From Golubevia sp. BC0850 (lineage: Eukaryota > Basidiomycota > Exobasidiomycetes > Golubeviales > Golubeviaceae): 64,000 nt of DNA. The notes under the pieces were generated by a model that was given only the letters and a program-made list of their open reading frames with translations, was not told the DNA's origin and searched no databases. A program made the translations under genes and the position numbers. This document shows, one piece after another, positions 32,356 to 42,783 of this stretch; the first letter of the stretch is position 1; each line of letters begins with the position of its first letter. The DNA is taken from assembly GCA_012976225.1 (NCBI GenBank), contig JAAVVG010000001.1:992001-1056000 (forward strand), written 5' to 3'.

Positions 32356-35167
32356 TTATCTGTGTTCTTGAGGATCGTTTGCAGTGGCCTGGAGATGATT
32401 TACTGTCAACTCTTCATTATTCACAGAAGAAAGAATAGGATTCAAATCTCCAGCAGCCGAAGCAGAAGTTGAAGTTGGAGGTGAGGTAGCATTTGAAGTA
32501 GAAGCATTCGTCGTGGTTCCAACAGTCGAGTTGCTCTTGTTATTTCCAGAACTTGAACTTGGATGTCTTTCTCTTGTTGATCTTAAAGCTGAATCTTCTC
32601 CTCCAATGACATGGTTAAGGATATCTGAAAGGCATAAGATACCAATAAGTTTTCCCTTTCCTCTTCTTCTTGGAGGTCCAGCTTCTAATTCTTCGTCTAT
32701 GTTTCTTGCTGAACCACCACTACCACCCGCAAATTGAGATTGAAACTCTGGTTCTGGTTCCAAGATTAAAAGACGATGAGCTCTTCTTCTACGCAAGAGT
32801 GCGAAGATGTTGGCTAGTGAATCTTCAGGACTGCAGGTGAAGACACCTGGGAAGTCGGCTGGTCTTCTGAGAAGAGCTTGACGAATCGTTAGATCAAGTG
32901 ATTGATAGGCTCCAGAGCGGACGAGAGTCTGAGAAGAAGAGGGAGGGGAAAAGAAGAAGGTGAGACAAGCATACGAGGGGAGGAATGCTCTCGAGATCGA
33001 TACTCACGATGACGTCCACAGTCTCATAGAGATCCACCACGAACCCATCTTCATCTAGGATAGGAACTGCACTGATACCTCTTTCACTAAACAGATGAAC
33101 CACATCGAAAACAGTCGTGTCCAAAGTTGCAGTAGCTAAAGGAGCATGTTGATTCGAGATTGATTCAGGATTCGTTTGAGCTGAAGAAGTTAAGACTTCT
33201 TCTTCCAACTGAGGAAGAGTGGCAGAAGTAATTGGATGAGCTTCGTTCTCTGAAAGTGCTTGCGAAATTGCTACTGGATGAGGCTGTTCCGAAGTTGGGG
33301 TTGCGACTGGCTCTATTACAGGTTCCAACGAGGGAGTGACTGCGACAGGGGCTGCGGTAGATGGATCTTCAGCAGCAGATTGATGAGCCAGATTGAGTTC
33401 GTCTAAAACTGGAGCACTACTCGTCCGACTTGCACTCGTCGAGGTTGAACCTCTGTGAGTTGCGTAGCCTGGTCCTTGCGCCGAGGCAATGTAGGTACCG
33501 ATTCCGATTGATCTGATTGATCTATGAAGACCCGCTGTTTCTCGACACTGGAGAAGAGAAAGGTGAGGATTGAAAGGTGAGATTGGAGATCTGTTTCGAG
33601 ACGCATACTCTCGAATCTGTTCCTCTGCTGACTCACATTCATAGCAATGAATTTGAGGACTCGATACTGAGTCAGAACGCTGACCACAGTTTCCATTCCA
33701 GTCTGTTCGTCGAAGTCGAGTAAGGGAAGTCGTCGAGCATGGGTCTTGATTAAGAGTTGACAAGCCTCGAAGAGTGGACGTAAAGGGTGGATTGAAAGGA
33801 GTGGAGGTTGAGGTACTTTCAAGTCTTGTTCGATTTCTGGGAAGATAAGATTGAATGCAAATGGGCGATTAGAAGAAAAGAGAAAGAAGGTCACAGAGAA
33901 TATGGAAAATGTCAAATTCCTGAGTTCCAATTTTTTAGAACTCAAAGAGTCTAGCCTCGAGATTGAAAAGCTCACCTGTAAGTCTTTCCAACCTAAAAGT
34001 TTCAACATCCAAAGCAGCAGTATCATAACTTGAATGCTGATAGTAATGCTGAATCAAATGAATGATATCATTGACTGTCAGCATTCCAGCGAATCCAGGT
34101 CTTCGAGGTGGAGGTGCAATGGCTTTTGATGCTGCCTCTGCTGAAGCTGCGGCCACATTTGAAGCTGAGAGTGGAGCAGTTGCATTTGATGAGTTAGTCA
34201 GCGTTGACGAATCGACGCTTTTGGATGAAGAGGTTGCAGCCTCCGAAGAAGTTGGATCTTTGGATCCTTCCACCTGTTCTGCTGAAGTGACTTGATACGC
34301 TTCTACTGCCTTCTGCTCTGAAGATGAAGATGAGTCGATAGCATTATTTGTCGTCGACTCTGTCTTCTCTGTCGTGTCTTTGGCTTCGGTTTCTTGAGGA
34401 GCAGCTTCGCTAGGTTCCTTGCTATCAGTTGTTGGAGGCGTTGGGGTTGAATGCCACAAAGGAGCAGAGACGACGCCTGAATAAACATAAAAGAGCAGAG
34501 GGATTCAACAAATACGAATCACAGAAGTTCAGAAGGCAACTTCAAAGCTCATGAAAGAGTATATCCGCCTTATCAGGCAGCTCTTCTGTGCTTGCTGATT
34601 CGAGTCCCCAACCCCCAATTTCCTCAGTTCCAACCCTAGGATCCTTTTGATAAACTCACCAGCTTGCCACATAACATCTAAAGCAGGTTTCACGACCAAT
34701 TTTGTATCCAAAACGATGACTCTAAAGCTGACAGGTAAGACGTCATAGCTACTCCTTCCCTTCAAAAAGTTCCTAATAGAATTAAGAGCAGCTACATGCC
34801 TATCTTTTGGTTTATTGGGTTTGTTAGAAGATCTGTTCCTTGTTGAAGCAGAGGTAGAAGTTCCAGCTTGAGATCTTCTACTGATTGAACCTGGAGCACC
34901 TGAAGAAGTGGATGGAGCTCTACTCAATCTTGTAGAACCGATTGAAGCTGAAGCTGAAACTGAGGTTGATGGATTCCCTCTGTCTGATCTTTGTATCGAA
35001 GCAGCTCTCGAAATTGAAGGAGAAGAGGAAGCGGTTGGTTGAGTGGATGCTGTTGGTGAATTTGAGGATTGAATTGGGATAGATGCATTGTGTTGAGGAT
35101 GACTGTTGCTGTTGTTGCTACTTGAGCCAGCGAATGCTGGATGAAGATCGCTAGATGGAGCTTCCAT
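32356..35167 (-). CDS. SNF4: AMPK/SNF1 complex gamma subunit (CBS-domain protein)
   Basis: The nucleotide-sensing gamma subunit of the SNF1/AMPK kinase, active in cytosol and nucleus on glucose limitation. The ATG at 35165-35167 opens a Ser/Thr/Asn-rich lead of about 120 residues. The CBS core then begins: ALNSIRNFLKGRSSYDVLPV, IVLDTKLVVKPALDVMWQAG, GMLTVNDIIHLIQHYYQHSS, PLLSIHPLRPLFEACQLL, VLTQYRVLKFIAMN, DTTVFDVVHLFSERGISAV, PILDEDGFVVDLYETVDVI, and CSPEDSLANIFALLRRRRAH with GILCLSDILNHVIG. These are four CBS units in Bateman pairs. Two long low-complexity inserts split the core: Thr/Ser/Ala-rich between the first CBS strands, and Pro/Val/Ala/Glu-rich before CBS3. The tail is also Ser/Asn-rich. 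Confidence 0.9.
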
Positions 35168-35531
35168 CAGCTAGAAGAACGAATTTCAATGAAGAAAGAG
35201 AGATGAATGGAGAGCTGCTGATGAGACAATGTGGGGGACAGAGAGAGGTTATGCTCTGGGTTTGAATGATTTGAAGCCTATTTCGAGTGAATGAGTTGGA
35301 GCTGTTATGAATGAAAATTTGAAAGAAAGATAAGACAAGAAATGTGCTATCTACAATTGGGTGCAGTGGGGAGGAAGGAGAAGAGAGAGCAATACAAGAT
35401 CTTCCCTCCGCACCTCTCAACTATCGCACTTTAGAGCTGATTACCATCCCTAACAAGAGATTTGCTTTAATCCAAATCTACTCCTATTAAATCTCAAGCC
35501 AACGAATCAACCATCTTCGAAGTGAAGAGCC
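35168..35531. other. Divergent promoter region (SNF4 / TRS31)
   Basis: 364 bp between divergent ATGs. No TATA box; a pyrimidine-rich tract precedes the TRS31 start on the plus strand. Confidence 0.45.
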
Positions 35532-36718
35532 ATGTCTAACGCAGCTCATCCAGTCGCAGTATCCAGCAACTATCCAATCTCACTTTCGAATCGAAGTAGT
35601 TATCCTGCCTCTTCCTCCTCCAGATCTTCCTATCTTTCTCCTTCCTTCGATGCAACTTCAACTTCAGCAACAACAACGACGCCGACGAACCTAAACACTC
35701 CAACCATTCAAATCCAAGTACCAGACATCTTAGAAAGACCTAGAGATAAGACCAGAAGTTCAGAAGTTGGTGCCAGTTCTCTTGCTTTCCTTTACTCAGA
35801 AATCGTTTCTTATACTCAAGGTAGAGTTAGTGGCATTTCGGATTTGGAGAAGAGGTGAGTTGATGAGCCTGCTTCTCATTGGTAGTAGAAGTAGAAGGAT
35901 GAGTTTGACCTGGTCTTTCCACTCTCATCTCAGGTTATCACTGATAGGATATCATATAGGACAGAGGCTATTAGCTCTACACTATCATAGATTAGAATCC
36001 CCAGCTTCGTCTCTGACGGGATCATCATTGGCTTCAGCTGCTGCTAAAGCTAAACCTTCGAGAAGGGAAACCAGGCTACTTCCCGTCTTGGGTTGGATTC
36101 ATACTCAACTGTGGAAAGCCGCTTTTGGTAAAACGGCGGACAGTCTGCAGAAAACAGTGGACAAGCCTGATGAATGTGAGTCTGAACAAGAAGGTCAGAG
36201 ATGGCGTTCGTCGCAGTCGGACGTTTTCGAAGGCTCGCATGCTTGGAAACTTTATTTGTCTCTCGAGAGTATGGATTCTAAGACTTTCTATCTATAAGCT
36301 TCCAGTCAGTGGATGTGCATTACTCAAACATCTCAACCCTGCTATCTCCCTCCCCTTTTCCCCACACATCGCTTCTCTCTCCCTCAGACATGATAGCGAC
36401 AAACAATCCAACCTTCTCAAAATCAATCTGTGTACCAAATGACATGTCTCAGCTGAGTGTTGAAGCCATCACTGCTGGAATCGTTGAAGCTGCTTTAGAT
36501 GGTCTAGGTTTTGTAAGTCTTTCATCAGACGACATCGTTCTTCTTTCTCATCTCCCACTGATTTTTCTCATTCCTTCGTTTTCTTGCTCTCGAATCCTCA
36601 GCCTGCAAGAGTTACAGCTCACTCGACTCCAGATGCTGAATTCCCTCTCAAAACCACTATCTTGATCAAGTTAGATCCCGAAGTTATGGAAAGGGAAGAA
36701 GCTCTTGGTCCTGCTTAG
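35532..36718 (+). CDS. TRS31: TRAPP complex subunit 5 (Trs31, BET3 family)
   Basis: A core subunit of the TRAPP tethering complex and Rab GEF at the ER-Golgi. The ATG at 35532 opens a Ser-rich lead of about 55 residues, longer than in yeast relatives. The family core then reads ILERPRDKTRSSEVGASSLA, FLYSEIVSYTQGRVSGI, RLSLIGYHIGQRLLALHY, RRETRLLPVLGWIHTQLWKA and AFGKTADSLQKTVD. After introns it continues MSQLSVEAITAGIVEAALDG and LGFPARVTAHSTPDAEFPLK, ending LDPEVMEREEALGPA at 36718. The order and the 'AFxAGIVEaxL' and 'PaxVTAH' blocks are those of TRAPPC5. At least four exons. The exon near 36130-36420 is the least certain. Confidence 0.9.
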
Positions 36719-37547
36719 AAGATCCAAATACTTCTTCTCTCAAGCTTTCACTGTATCCAGCCTTTTGACTCGAATCAGGTTCCTTTTTCCTCGTTTTGTT
36801 GGGCTCCGGGTCCATTGAACTCCGTTTGGCTGATTTTCGCTTCTTCAGATTCGACGATCAATGTTTCTGAAATTTCTCAGAAGAAAAAAAATAAAGAAAA
36901 GCAAAATAAAAAATCGAGACCAGTATCAGACGTACGATACTTCGAGATACGTCCAGTATCTGGCGTACGGACGTATGGGACGTAGCGAACGTAGCTACGC
37001 GTAGTTGACGTAGCGAACCTATCTATCTTCACGTTTCTCATGAGGAAATGTTGAGTTTTGTAAAACTGGTTCTGAATGGCTTCAATCAGCGCTCAGCTCC
37101 CAAAGCTCCAGGAAGGTTGATCCTCGAGAGATTCGACCTTGCGATCAACCAAATTCAAAACGGTACAGAGGGAAAGGAGTCGTTTGCGCAAGACACCGAT
37201 TAAATTGGGAAGATGAACAGAAAAGGAAAAAGGAGAGGCAAACTTGATAGGAAACCAGAAAAGAATAGGAGAACTTATTGGTACACTCTGAATCGAGAAA
37301 TCTGAAAGCTTTAGAAGAGAAGAGAAAAACATAATTAGAGCAAAGGCTTTTGGAAGAAGAGAAAATCTATGTTGAAGAGGGTTTTGTTGAAGAGGGTCGA
37401 TTTCTTGATTAAAACTATCAAAAGATGATTCCGAATTAAGAGCAAGAATCTTTGACTTCTCCGTAAAAGTTTTGAAAAGTTTCTTCGATGAAAAGTCTTC
37501 CAAGGATTGAGATGTAAACTTCATCGAGGGTTCCTAGAGTTCTCCAT
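36719..37547. other. Convergent intergenic region with ACGTA-rich island
   Basis: 829 bp between the TRS31 (+) and GRX (-) stops. It holds an A-rich tract (about 36882-36913) followed by a repeat island described separately. An open frame at 37093-37524 (-), starting 24 bp past the GRX stop, has no recognisable similarity; I do not call it a gene. Confidence 0.5.
36919..37019. repeat. ACGTA-rich imperfect repeat island
   Basis: About 100 bp unlike its surroundings. CCAGTATC occurs twice, 32 bp apart, each followed by a CGTACG core. GACGTAGCGAAC occurs twice, 24 bp apart. ACGTA occurs five times, and the palindromes GTAGCTAC and CTACGCGTAG overlap. It is CpG-rich in otherwise A-rich, non-coding DNA. 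Its origin is unknown. Confidence 0.75.
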
Positions 37548-38765
37548 TCACGAAGATGCCATCATCTCCTGAAATTCTCCAGTTTCTAATTGTTCCTTTA
37601 AGATATCCAATCCTCCAATTAATTCTGAATCTAGGAAAATCATAGGGAAAGTTGGCCAATCTACTAATTTCTTGAGACCTGTTTTAGAAAGGGAGTTGGA
37701 AGGAAAGAGCAAGGGAAGTCAGTGATACTGATTGATGCCTTGCAACTTGTAACTTCAGGAAGTCTCCTTTACCTGAAGGAGAGACTTGGAGATCACATGT
37801 TCGAGCCGAGTATTGCAGAATGAGATGGCATACATTCATATCTAATGATCAAAGGAACTTTCGAAGGTTAAAGACTACCTTGAGAGGACTAGCTCTCCCC
37901 TCCCCAACTTTCATGAACCATGAAAAGGCGAGCTTTGATTCATAATTTTGATTCCCTTCCATCAAAGACCTGAGATGCCAGATTCCCATTCTGTTCCAGA
38001 CCCCATCTCTAATCTCCGACGCCCTTCCACAAAAAGGAACTCACCTTGCCTAACCCCTTCATCACTCAAAATATCGAAATGACCAAATTTCACCTTTTCC
38101 TGTTTCAAAAGACCAACAGTTTTCTGACTGAAACCACATCTAGGTTGATCAGGATTTCCCTTCATGAACAACATGACTTTCTCTTTTCCCATCAATTTCT
38201 TACATCTTTCTTCCAATTCTGATTGAGTTTCTTTACTTTCTTCCATTCCACTCCCACCTGCTATGGAACCGTTGATGGGATTGTAGGTTTCGGAAGCTTT
38301 GGTTGGATTGGCAGAAGTCTTGGAAAGCGGTGAAGAATTGGAAGTTGAAATTGAGGCATGAGATGAAACTGCTGCTTCTAGAGCTGCTGAATTGGCACCT
38401 GAGATTCTCGAGAGTAAAGTATGTCCACGTAGGAGAACAAAAGATGGAACTGAATCTATGTCAAAGGATTCTGAAACGTCTGGAAGGGATTCAGCTTCTA
38501 CCTGTGAGAGTGGAGAGGATGGAAAAGTGTGGAGTTGAGCTAAGTACAGTACAAGCAAGGTGGAGAAGTAGAAGAAGACTCGACTCACCTGAAGACATAG
38601 GATGTGAGGATATTTGATGGCTAATTGTCCAACTTGTTGATTCATTCCTTTACAAGGTTCTGCCCATGGAGCCCAGAAGTTTAAAAGTGAGATTCGATTC
38701 AGATCTTCTGACATGACTTGGGTGAAATGCTCAGGTGAACTGATTTGAATCAAGTTATTGCTCAT
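37548..38765 (-). CDS. GRX4: Monothiol glutaredoxin with thioredoxin-like domain (GRX3/GRX4)
   Basis: Binds a glutathione-coordinated [2Fe-2S] cluster and handles cytosolic and nuclear iron signalling. Start is the ATG at 38763-38765. The N-terminal thioredoxin-like domain shows LLNFWAPWAEPCKGMNQQVG (one Cys, as in the family) and VPSFVLLRGH. A Ser/Ala linker follows. The glutaredoxin domain begins RCKKLMGKEKVMLFMKGNPD and carries the CGFS active site in PRCGFSQKTVGLL, then FDILSDEGVRQG, a GTGAGT donor, and the last exon GLKKLVDWPTFPMIFLDSEL, IGGLDILKEQL and the stop at 37548. WPTFP and GG(L)D are the glutathione-binding blocks. About 260 residues, standard for single-Grx fungal GRX3/4. Confidence 0.94.
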
Positions 38766-39033
38766 CTTGCCAATTATTTAAGGGTTAGTGAGGTTGGATT
38801 GGATTGGATTGACTGACTCTTGAAAGAATAGAAGATGAATAGAGTTGAGTACTGAGTTGGGAGAGAAAAGTCAAGCTCAATAAATCTCTGAGCCAATCGC
38901 AATCAATTGATTGACTTCTCTCCCCCAATCAAGTTCAATCCACTCGTTCTTTCTCTTCTCTAATTGTTTTGATTCTCCTTTCCATTCCGTTTACTAGTTT
39001 AGTGTAATCGGGAGCCTCTTCTCTTTGCGAGTC

Positions 39034-40224
39034 ATGGCCTTAAAGCGCTCTCCCTCTCGATCCCCTTATCAAGTTGGTAATCGTCAATCCTGCATCTCTC
39101 GTCAACTTCCACTTCTAATAACCGCTTCAATCTTTGGCTGGTTACTTCACTCAATCTATGCTTCATTGACCCTCGATTCACTTCCATCCATCAATCTCCC
39201 GGTCTTGGAAAAGAGTTCAGATTCCTTTTCTTCGTTCTCAAAGGAGTTCGAGGTCATACCAACCTGCAATCTCCAACCGTCTCCAATTTTTCCCTAAGTA
39301 GAATGGAACCCACACTTGAATCAAACTTATTTGGATGAAGCTGCAGAAAGACTTGGAGGTAGTAAGTTGTCATTTCCACAGTACTTGTACAGATCATGAC
39401 ATCCTTCACCACCGTCAAGTGTTGTTCTGGCTTCGAGGCTTCGAGCTCCTTCAGCGCCTCCAACCAATCTTTATGACTACCGATTCGGTCCTGTCCATTA
39501 CTCAAACCTCCAGACCCACCCTCACTCACTTCTTTGCTTGATCTGATGATAGATCTAGGGGAACAGGTTGCCATGCAACTCCTGAGCGTCCACCTGCTGA
39601 GCTCTCTCCTCTTACCTCTCCCACATTTTGTCCCCAACTTTTTCTCCACCGCCCTTCAAATTAGATAATCTATTCACTAAGCCTCTTTCAGATTTGAAAG
39701 GGAAGAGGGAGGTGTCGTTCGAGGTAGTGGCAGTTGTAACACCAAGTTTAGAATTGAATATGGATGAGTCTAAGAAGGCCGCTGCTCTCTTGATTGGAGA
39801 TGGAGATGGAGAAGGGGTTGGAGTTGAAAGAGATATAATGATGTTTGGAACCTTCATGGACGGGGTCGGGGAACTTGTTGAGAGTGTTGTTGTTTGGTTG
39901 CGAGGATTGAGAGGTGGCCATCGGAGTGAGATGAAGGTCGACGTAAATCTTTTGCAAAAAAAGAGTGTAATATCAGGATATTATTGGAGAGAATGTGGGA
40001 AGAAGTGGTTGGTGTTGGAAAAGAAAGGAAGTACTGGTTGGAGAAGAAAAGAGGTTGATTTCGGATGGATCCGAGAGATTTCTGCTCCTCTCCTCCTCTC
40101 CTCCTCTCTTCCTCTCCTCCTCTCCTCCTCTCCTCCTTCCCTGCTCCGATCCTCTCTCAACACGCCATATTATGAATCACATGAGCTGAGGTGGATTGTG
40201 AAAAGGAGCGGGGCCGGCAGGTGA
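39034..40224 (+). CDS. Hypothetical single-span membrane protein (provisional)
   Basis: I do not recognise this gene. The ATG at 39034 opens MALKRSPSRSPYQVG and a membrane segment, LPLLITASIFGWLLHSIYA, then LDSLPSINLPVLEKSSDSF. A gap in the frame near 39300-39620 needs at least one intron. From about 39630 the frame KLDNLFTKPLSDLKGKREVS, FGTFMDGVGELVESVVVWL, VDVNLLQKKSVISGYYWREC and KGSTGWRRKEVDFGWIREIS runs to the stop at 40224, ending in a Leu/Ser-rich stretch coded by CTCCT-type repeats. Opposite-strand frames at 39254-39649 also look fairly protein-like (MTTYYLQVFLQLHPNKFDSS), so both the strand and the model are uncertain. Confidence 0.35.
40085..40138. repeat. CTCCT/CTCTT tandem repeat
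   Basis: An imperfect pyrimidine repeat of CTCCT and CTCTT units. It encodes the Leu/Ser/Pro-rich end of the provisional membrane protein if the plus strand is coding. Confidence 0.8.
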
Positions 40225-41297
40225 TTGAATTCGCCTACAAGCTGGACTGATTTTGTTCGTGACGTGTCGAAGCTGAACTAGCTTGGATCCAAACAATCCT
40301 TTCTGCTCAGCTCCTTCTTGGTGATTCTTTTCTGATTCCTTGAAAGAAGCGATCTGAGCCTTCTCTTTTCAAAATTTCCCATCCACTACAATTATCTCTC
40401 GTTCCCTTAACATCGCGTCAACACAACACGCATTCACCTCACATCCCCTACCTTTTGATCATCAATTCTTATTTCGAATCTCACCTTCGAGACACGTCGA
40501 AACAGACCAGAAATGTGCTGTTCAGACCATCCATCAACTTAAGGATCGTGTGGCAACTCCCTACCCAAAACCACACCCCCCTTTACAGGAGTACTTTCGG
40601 GGCTTCGGACCTCAACCTCCTTGAAATAAGGTAGGATCCGAGACCATTCGACTCTGTCAAACATGAACCAAATCAAGCACTAAGATTTACTGGAATACTT
40701 CTTCTATTGATTCGATAATGCGCTTCAGAATAGAAACCCTCTGTTGTGCTAGGTCAGCCTACCCCAGCCAAACACTCTTCGGAGTGGTAGAGCCTATTAG
40801 ACCGAGAAGCACTGTTCTCACAGCTGCAGAGCGGTTGGGCAGTGGTTTCCTTGGTTTTTATTCGTGATCTTTAAACTTAGGGTCAAGATGTCTTTATGGG
40901 ATGTTGGACAAGAGACAACCCAAACCCCACTCTATGTATGCTCAAGGCATGTCGACCCGAACCTTCATCGAGGCCTACAACTCATAAATTCTCGCAACGA
41001 TCTCAGGCTATCCAAGTAAAGAGAACTTGCCAGAAGTATATAGCACGCTTGAAGGCTTGAGCTTTTGATGACGTTGCACAAACAAAGAAAGAAGAAACTC
41101 GGAAGAAAATCGAGCAGAAGATCGAGGGAATAATTGAAAGCGACTTTGTCGATTCGTTAAGAGAAAGAAAGATAAACAAAAGCACAGGTATGCGAGAACT
41201 AGAAAGGTGACGTAGGGATTGACCAGAGTGATTAAAAGAGCATTACACTAAGATAGGTTGAAGCAAACAAAACCGCACAACGAGACTGATCAATACC
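40225..41297. other. 1.07-kb region without a protein gene
   Basis: The longest gene-free stretch in the window, between convergent genes. It contains a short UUCG-capped hairpin (CACTC-TTCG-GAGTG, 40773-40786) and GC-rich blocks near 40545-40640 and 40740-40850. No tRNA, 5S, snRNA, SRP or RNase P signature was found by eye. A non-coding RNA is possible but unsupported. Confidence 0.4.
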
Positions 41298-42293
41298 TCA
41301 AACAAACCACATCCCACCTTGTCTCTTGGAGCTACTCCTCCTAGGAGTGGAAGGTAGAAAACTTTTATTCCGAGACTTAATTTCAAATTCCCTCTCATCC
41401 ACATCTTCAAGACTCCGAACTTCTTCCATAGGAGATTGAACTGTTCCACCAAAATCGAACATCCCATCTCCAGACGTATGAACACGAAGTTTAACCTGCG
41501 TCTTAGCTTTAGCAACCTTCGATCTAGAGGGAGATTTTGTAGGTTTCTCAGGTGGAGATTGAGAAGAAGCAGAAGCATGACTCTCAATTGAAGAGATTGA
41601 AGATCTGGAGGATCGTAATTCTGGTGTGCTTGGAATTTTGTAAGATGGTGAAATTGTATTACAATTGGATAATGGAAGCTTGGCCTCGATCATTGAAGAA
41701 TCATGAAGGTAGTAAATCGGAGGAGCCTTTCTGGGGATTTTTTTGACGGATTTGGATTTGATGGTCACGCTCATCTTCTGTTTATCATTCTCCATCTCTG
41801 AGAAACTTGACACTGATGAATTTCTTAAAGCCGGCTTTTTGCTAATCTGATGAGTTTGAGGAAATTCTTGCATTAAATTCCAGGGCTTTCTACGCATGTC
41901 TCCTTTACCCTCAAAGAGTTCCCTCTCTAACCCATCGAAAGTATGTCTCAATTTAGATAAATCTTCTAATTCTTTCTGTTCTTTTGAGATTTTGAGATCT
42001 GGAGCTGAATAAAGAAGCCTATTGTTGTCATGAGAGGAGACGGTGCGAAGAGTGGGTCTTGCCGTTCGATCTGAAGTTTTGACGTATGCAGTTGATGAAC
42101 GTGAGAACTTCGGTGTTTTTGGAGTTTTCGGGGTTTTGGGAGTTGATGGGAAATTGAAATAAGTTGAAAATTGAGAAGTATCTGAAGTGGAACTCAAAGA
42201 TGCGGTTTCGACTTCCAGCCAATCCTTTGCTCTTCTGAAAATTTTGGTGACCGATTTGGAATGGTTCAAGCTTGATTTAGAATCGAAAGACAT
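41298..42293 (-). CDS. Hypothetical disordered Ser/Pro/Lys-rich protein
   Basis: A single-exon gene of 331 residues, unusual in this intron-rich region; family not recognised. Start is the ATG at 42291-42293 (MSFDSKSSLNHSK). Visible features are VTKIFRRAKDWLEVET, a tandem KTP repeat (PSTPKTPKTPKTPKFS) that resembles proline-directed kinase sites, a short charged helix (SKEQKELEDLSKLRHTFDGL), basic stretches (KSVKKIPRKAPPIYYL), a Ser-rich segment (RSSRSSISSIESHASASS), SPPEKPTKSPSRSK and the end PSTPRRSSSKRQGGMWFV. No membrane segment or signal peptide. The composition suggests a phosphorylated, CDK- or MAPK-regulated scaffold; that is inference. Confidence 0.65.
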   Translation of the reverse strand: MSFDSKSSLNHSKSVTKIFRRAKDWLEVETASLSSTSDTSQFSTYFNFPSTPKTPKTPKTPKFSRSSTAYVKTSDRTARPTLRTVSSHDNNRLLYSAPDLKISKEQKELEDLSKLRHTFDGLERELFEGKGDMRRKPWNLMQEFPQTHQISKKPALRNSSVSSFSEMENDKQKMSVTIKSKSVKKIPRKAPPIYYLHDSSMIEAKLPLSNCNTISPSYKIPSTPELRSSRSSISSIESHASASSQSPPEKPTKSPSRSKVAKAKTQVKLRVHTSGDGMFDFGGTVQSPMEEVRSLEDVDEREFEIKSRNKSFLPSTPRRSSSKRQGGMWFV

Positions 42294-42783
42294 TTTTTGG
42301 GAGGGAATAAGGAGGGAAGACAAAAGGAAATGAACTTGTTTACTTTTGAGTTAAAACTGTGGAAAGGGGTATAGAAGTTAAGGTTTGTGCAGGAATAGCC
42401 GCTTCTCAACCCTCACTCGAGTTGGAAGGACTGATGACATATACAAAATGCCATGTGAATTGAGGGGGGGGGAGGGAGAAAGAAAAGCTTCTCCTCGTCT
42501 TCGCAGATCGCGATCGCCATTGAAAAGAGGGAAGGGGTCGACATCGCGAGATCTAAGGTTCGTACTCTCTACTCTCCAAACTTTCGTCTCGGTATGCCTA
42601 TATCTCCACAACCTTGAAAAATTCTATGGTTGACTTCTTGACGGAAGTCTTCCACCTCACCAGCTAGCTAGACACAAGGCAAGGTATATAGCGAAAGAAG
42701 GACGAAGTTCTGTGCCTTCTTGGGCCCTTAAATTCCAGTCAATCCACTAACTGAAAGTTTTGAAAGAAGTTGAGATTCACCAT
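42294..42783. other. Upstream region of the disordered-protein gene
   Basis: 490 bp between the GatA stop and this gene's start, both minus strand. Contains a G-rich tract at about 42463-42480. No TATA box or gene seen. Confidence 0.5.

Noticed and set aside
37093-37524. A 143-codon minus-strand open frame just past the GRX stop
   Set aside because: Phe/Ser/Leu-rich low-complexity translation, no family motif, no spacing for its own promoter; more likely 3' flank of GRX.
39254-39649. A 131-codon minus-strand frame that looks partly protein-like
   Set aside because: Not called separately because plus-strand exons with a membrane span flank it; the strand question is noted in the feature.
40773-40786. 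UUCG hairpin as a defined non-coding RNA
   Set aside because: Only a five-base-pair stem; no family signature could be recognised.
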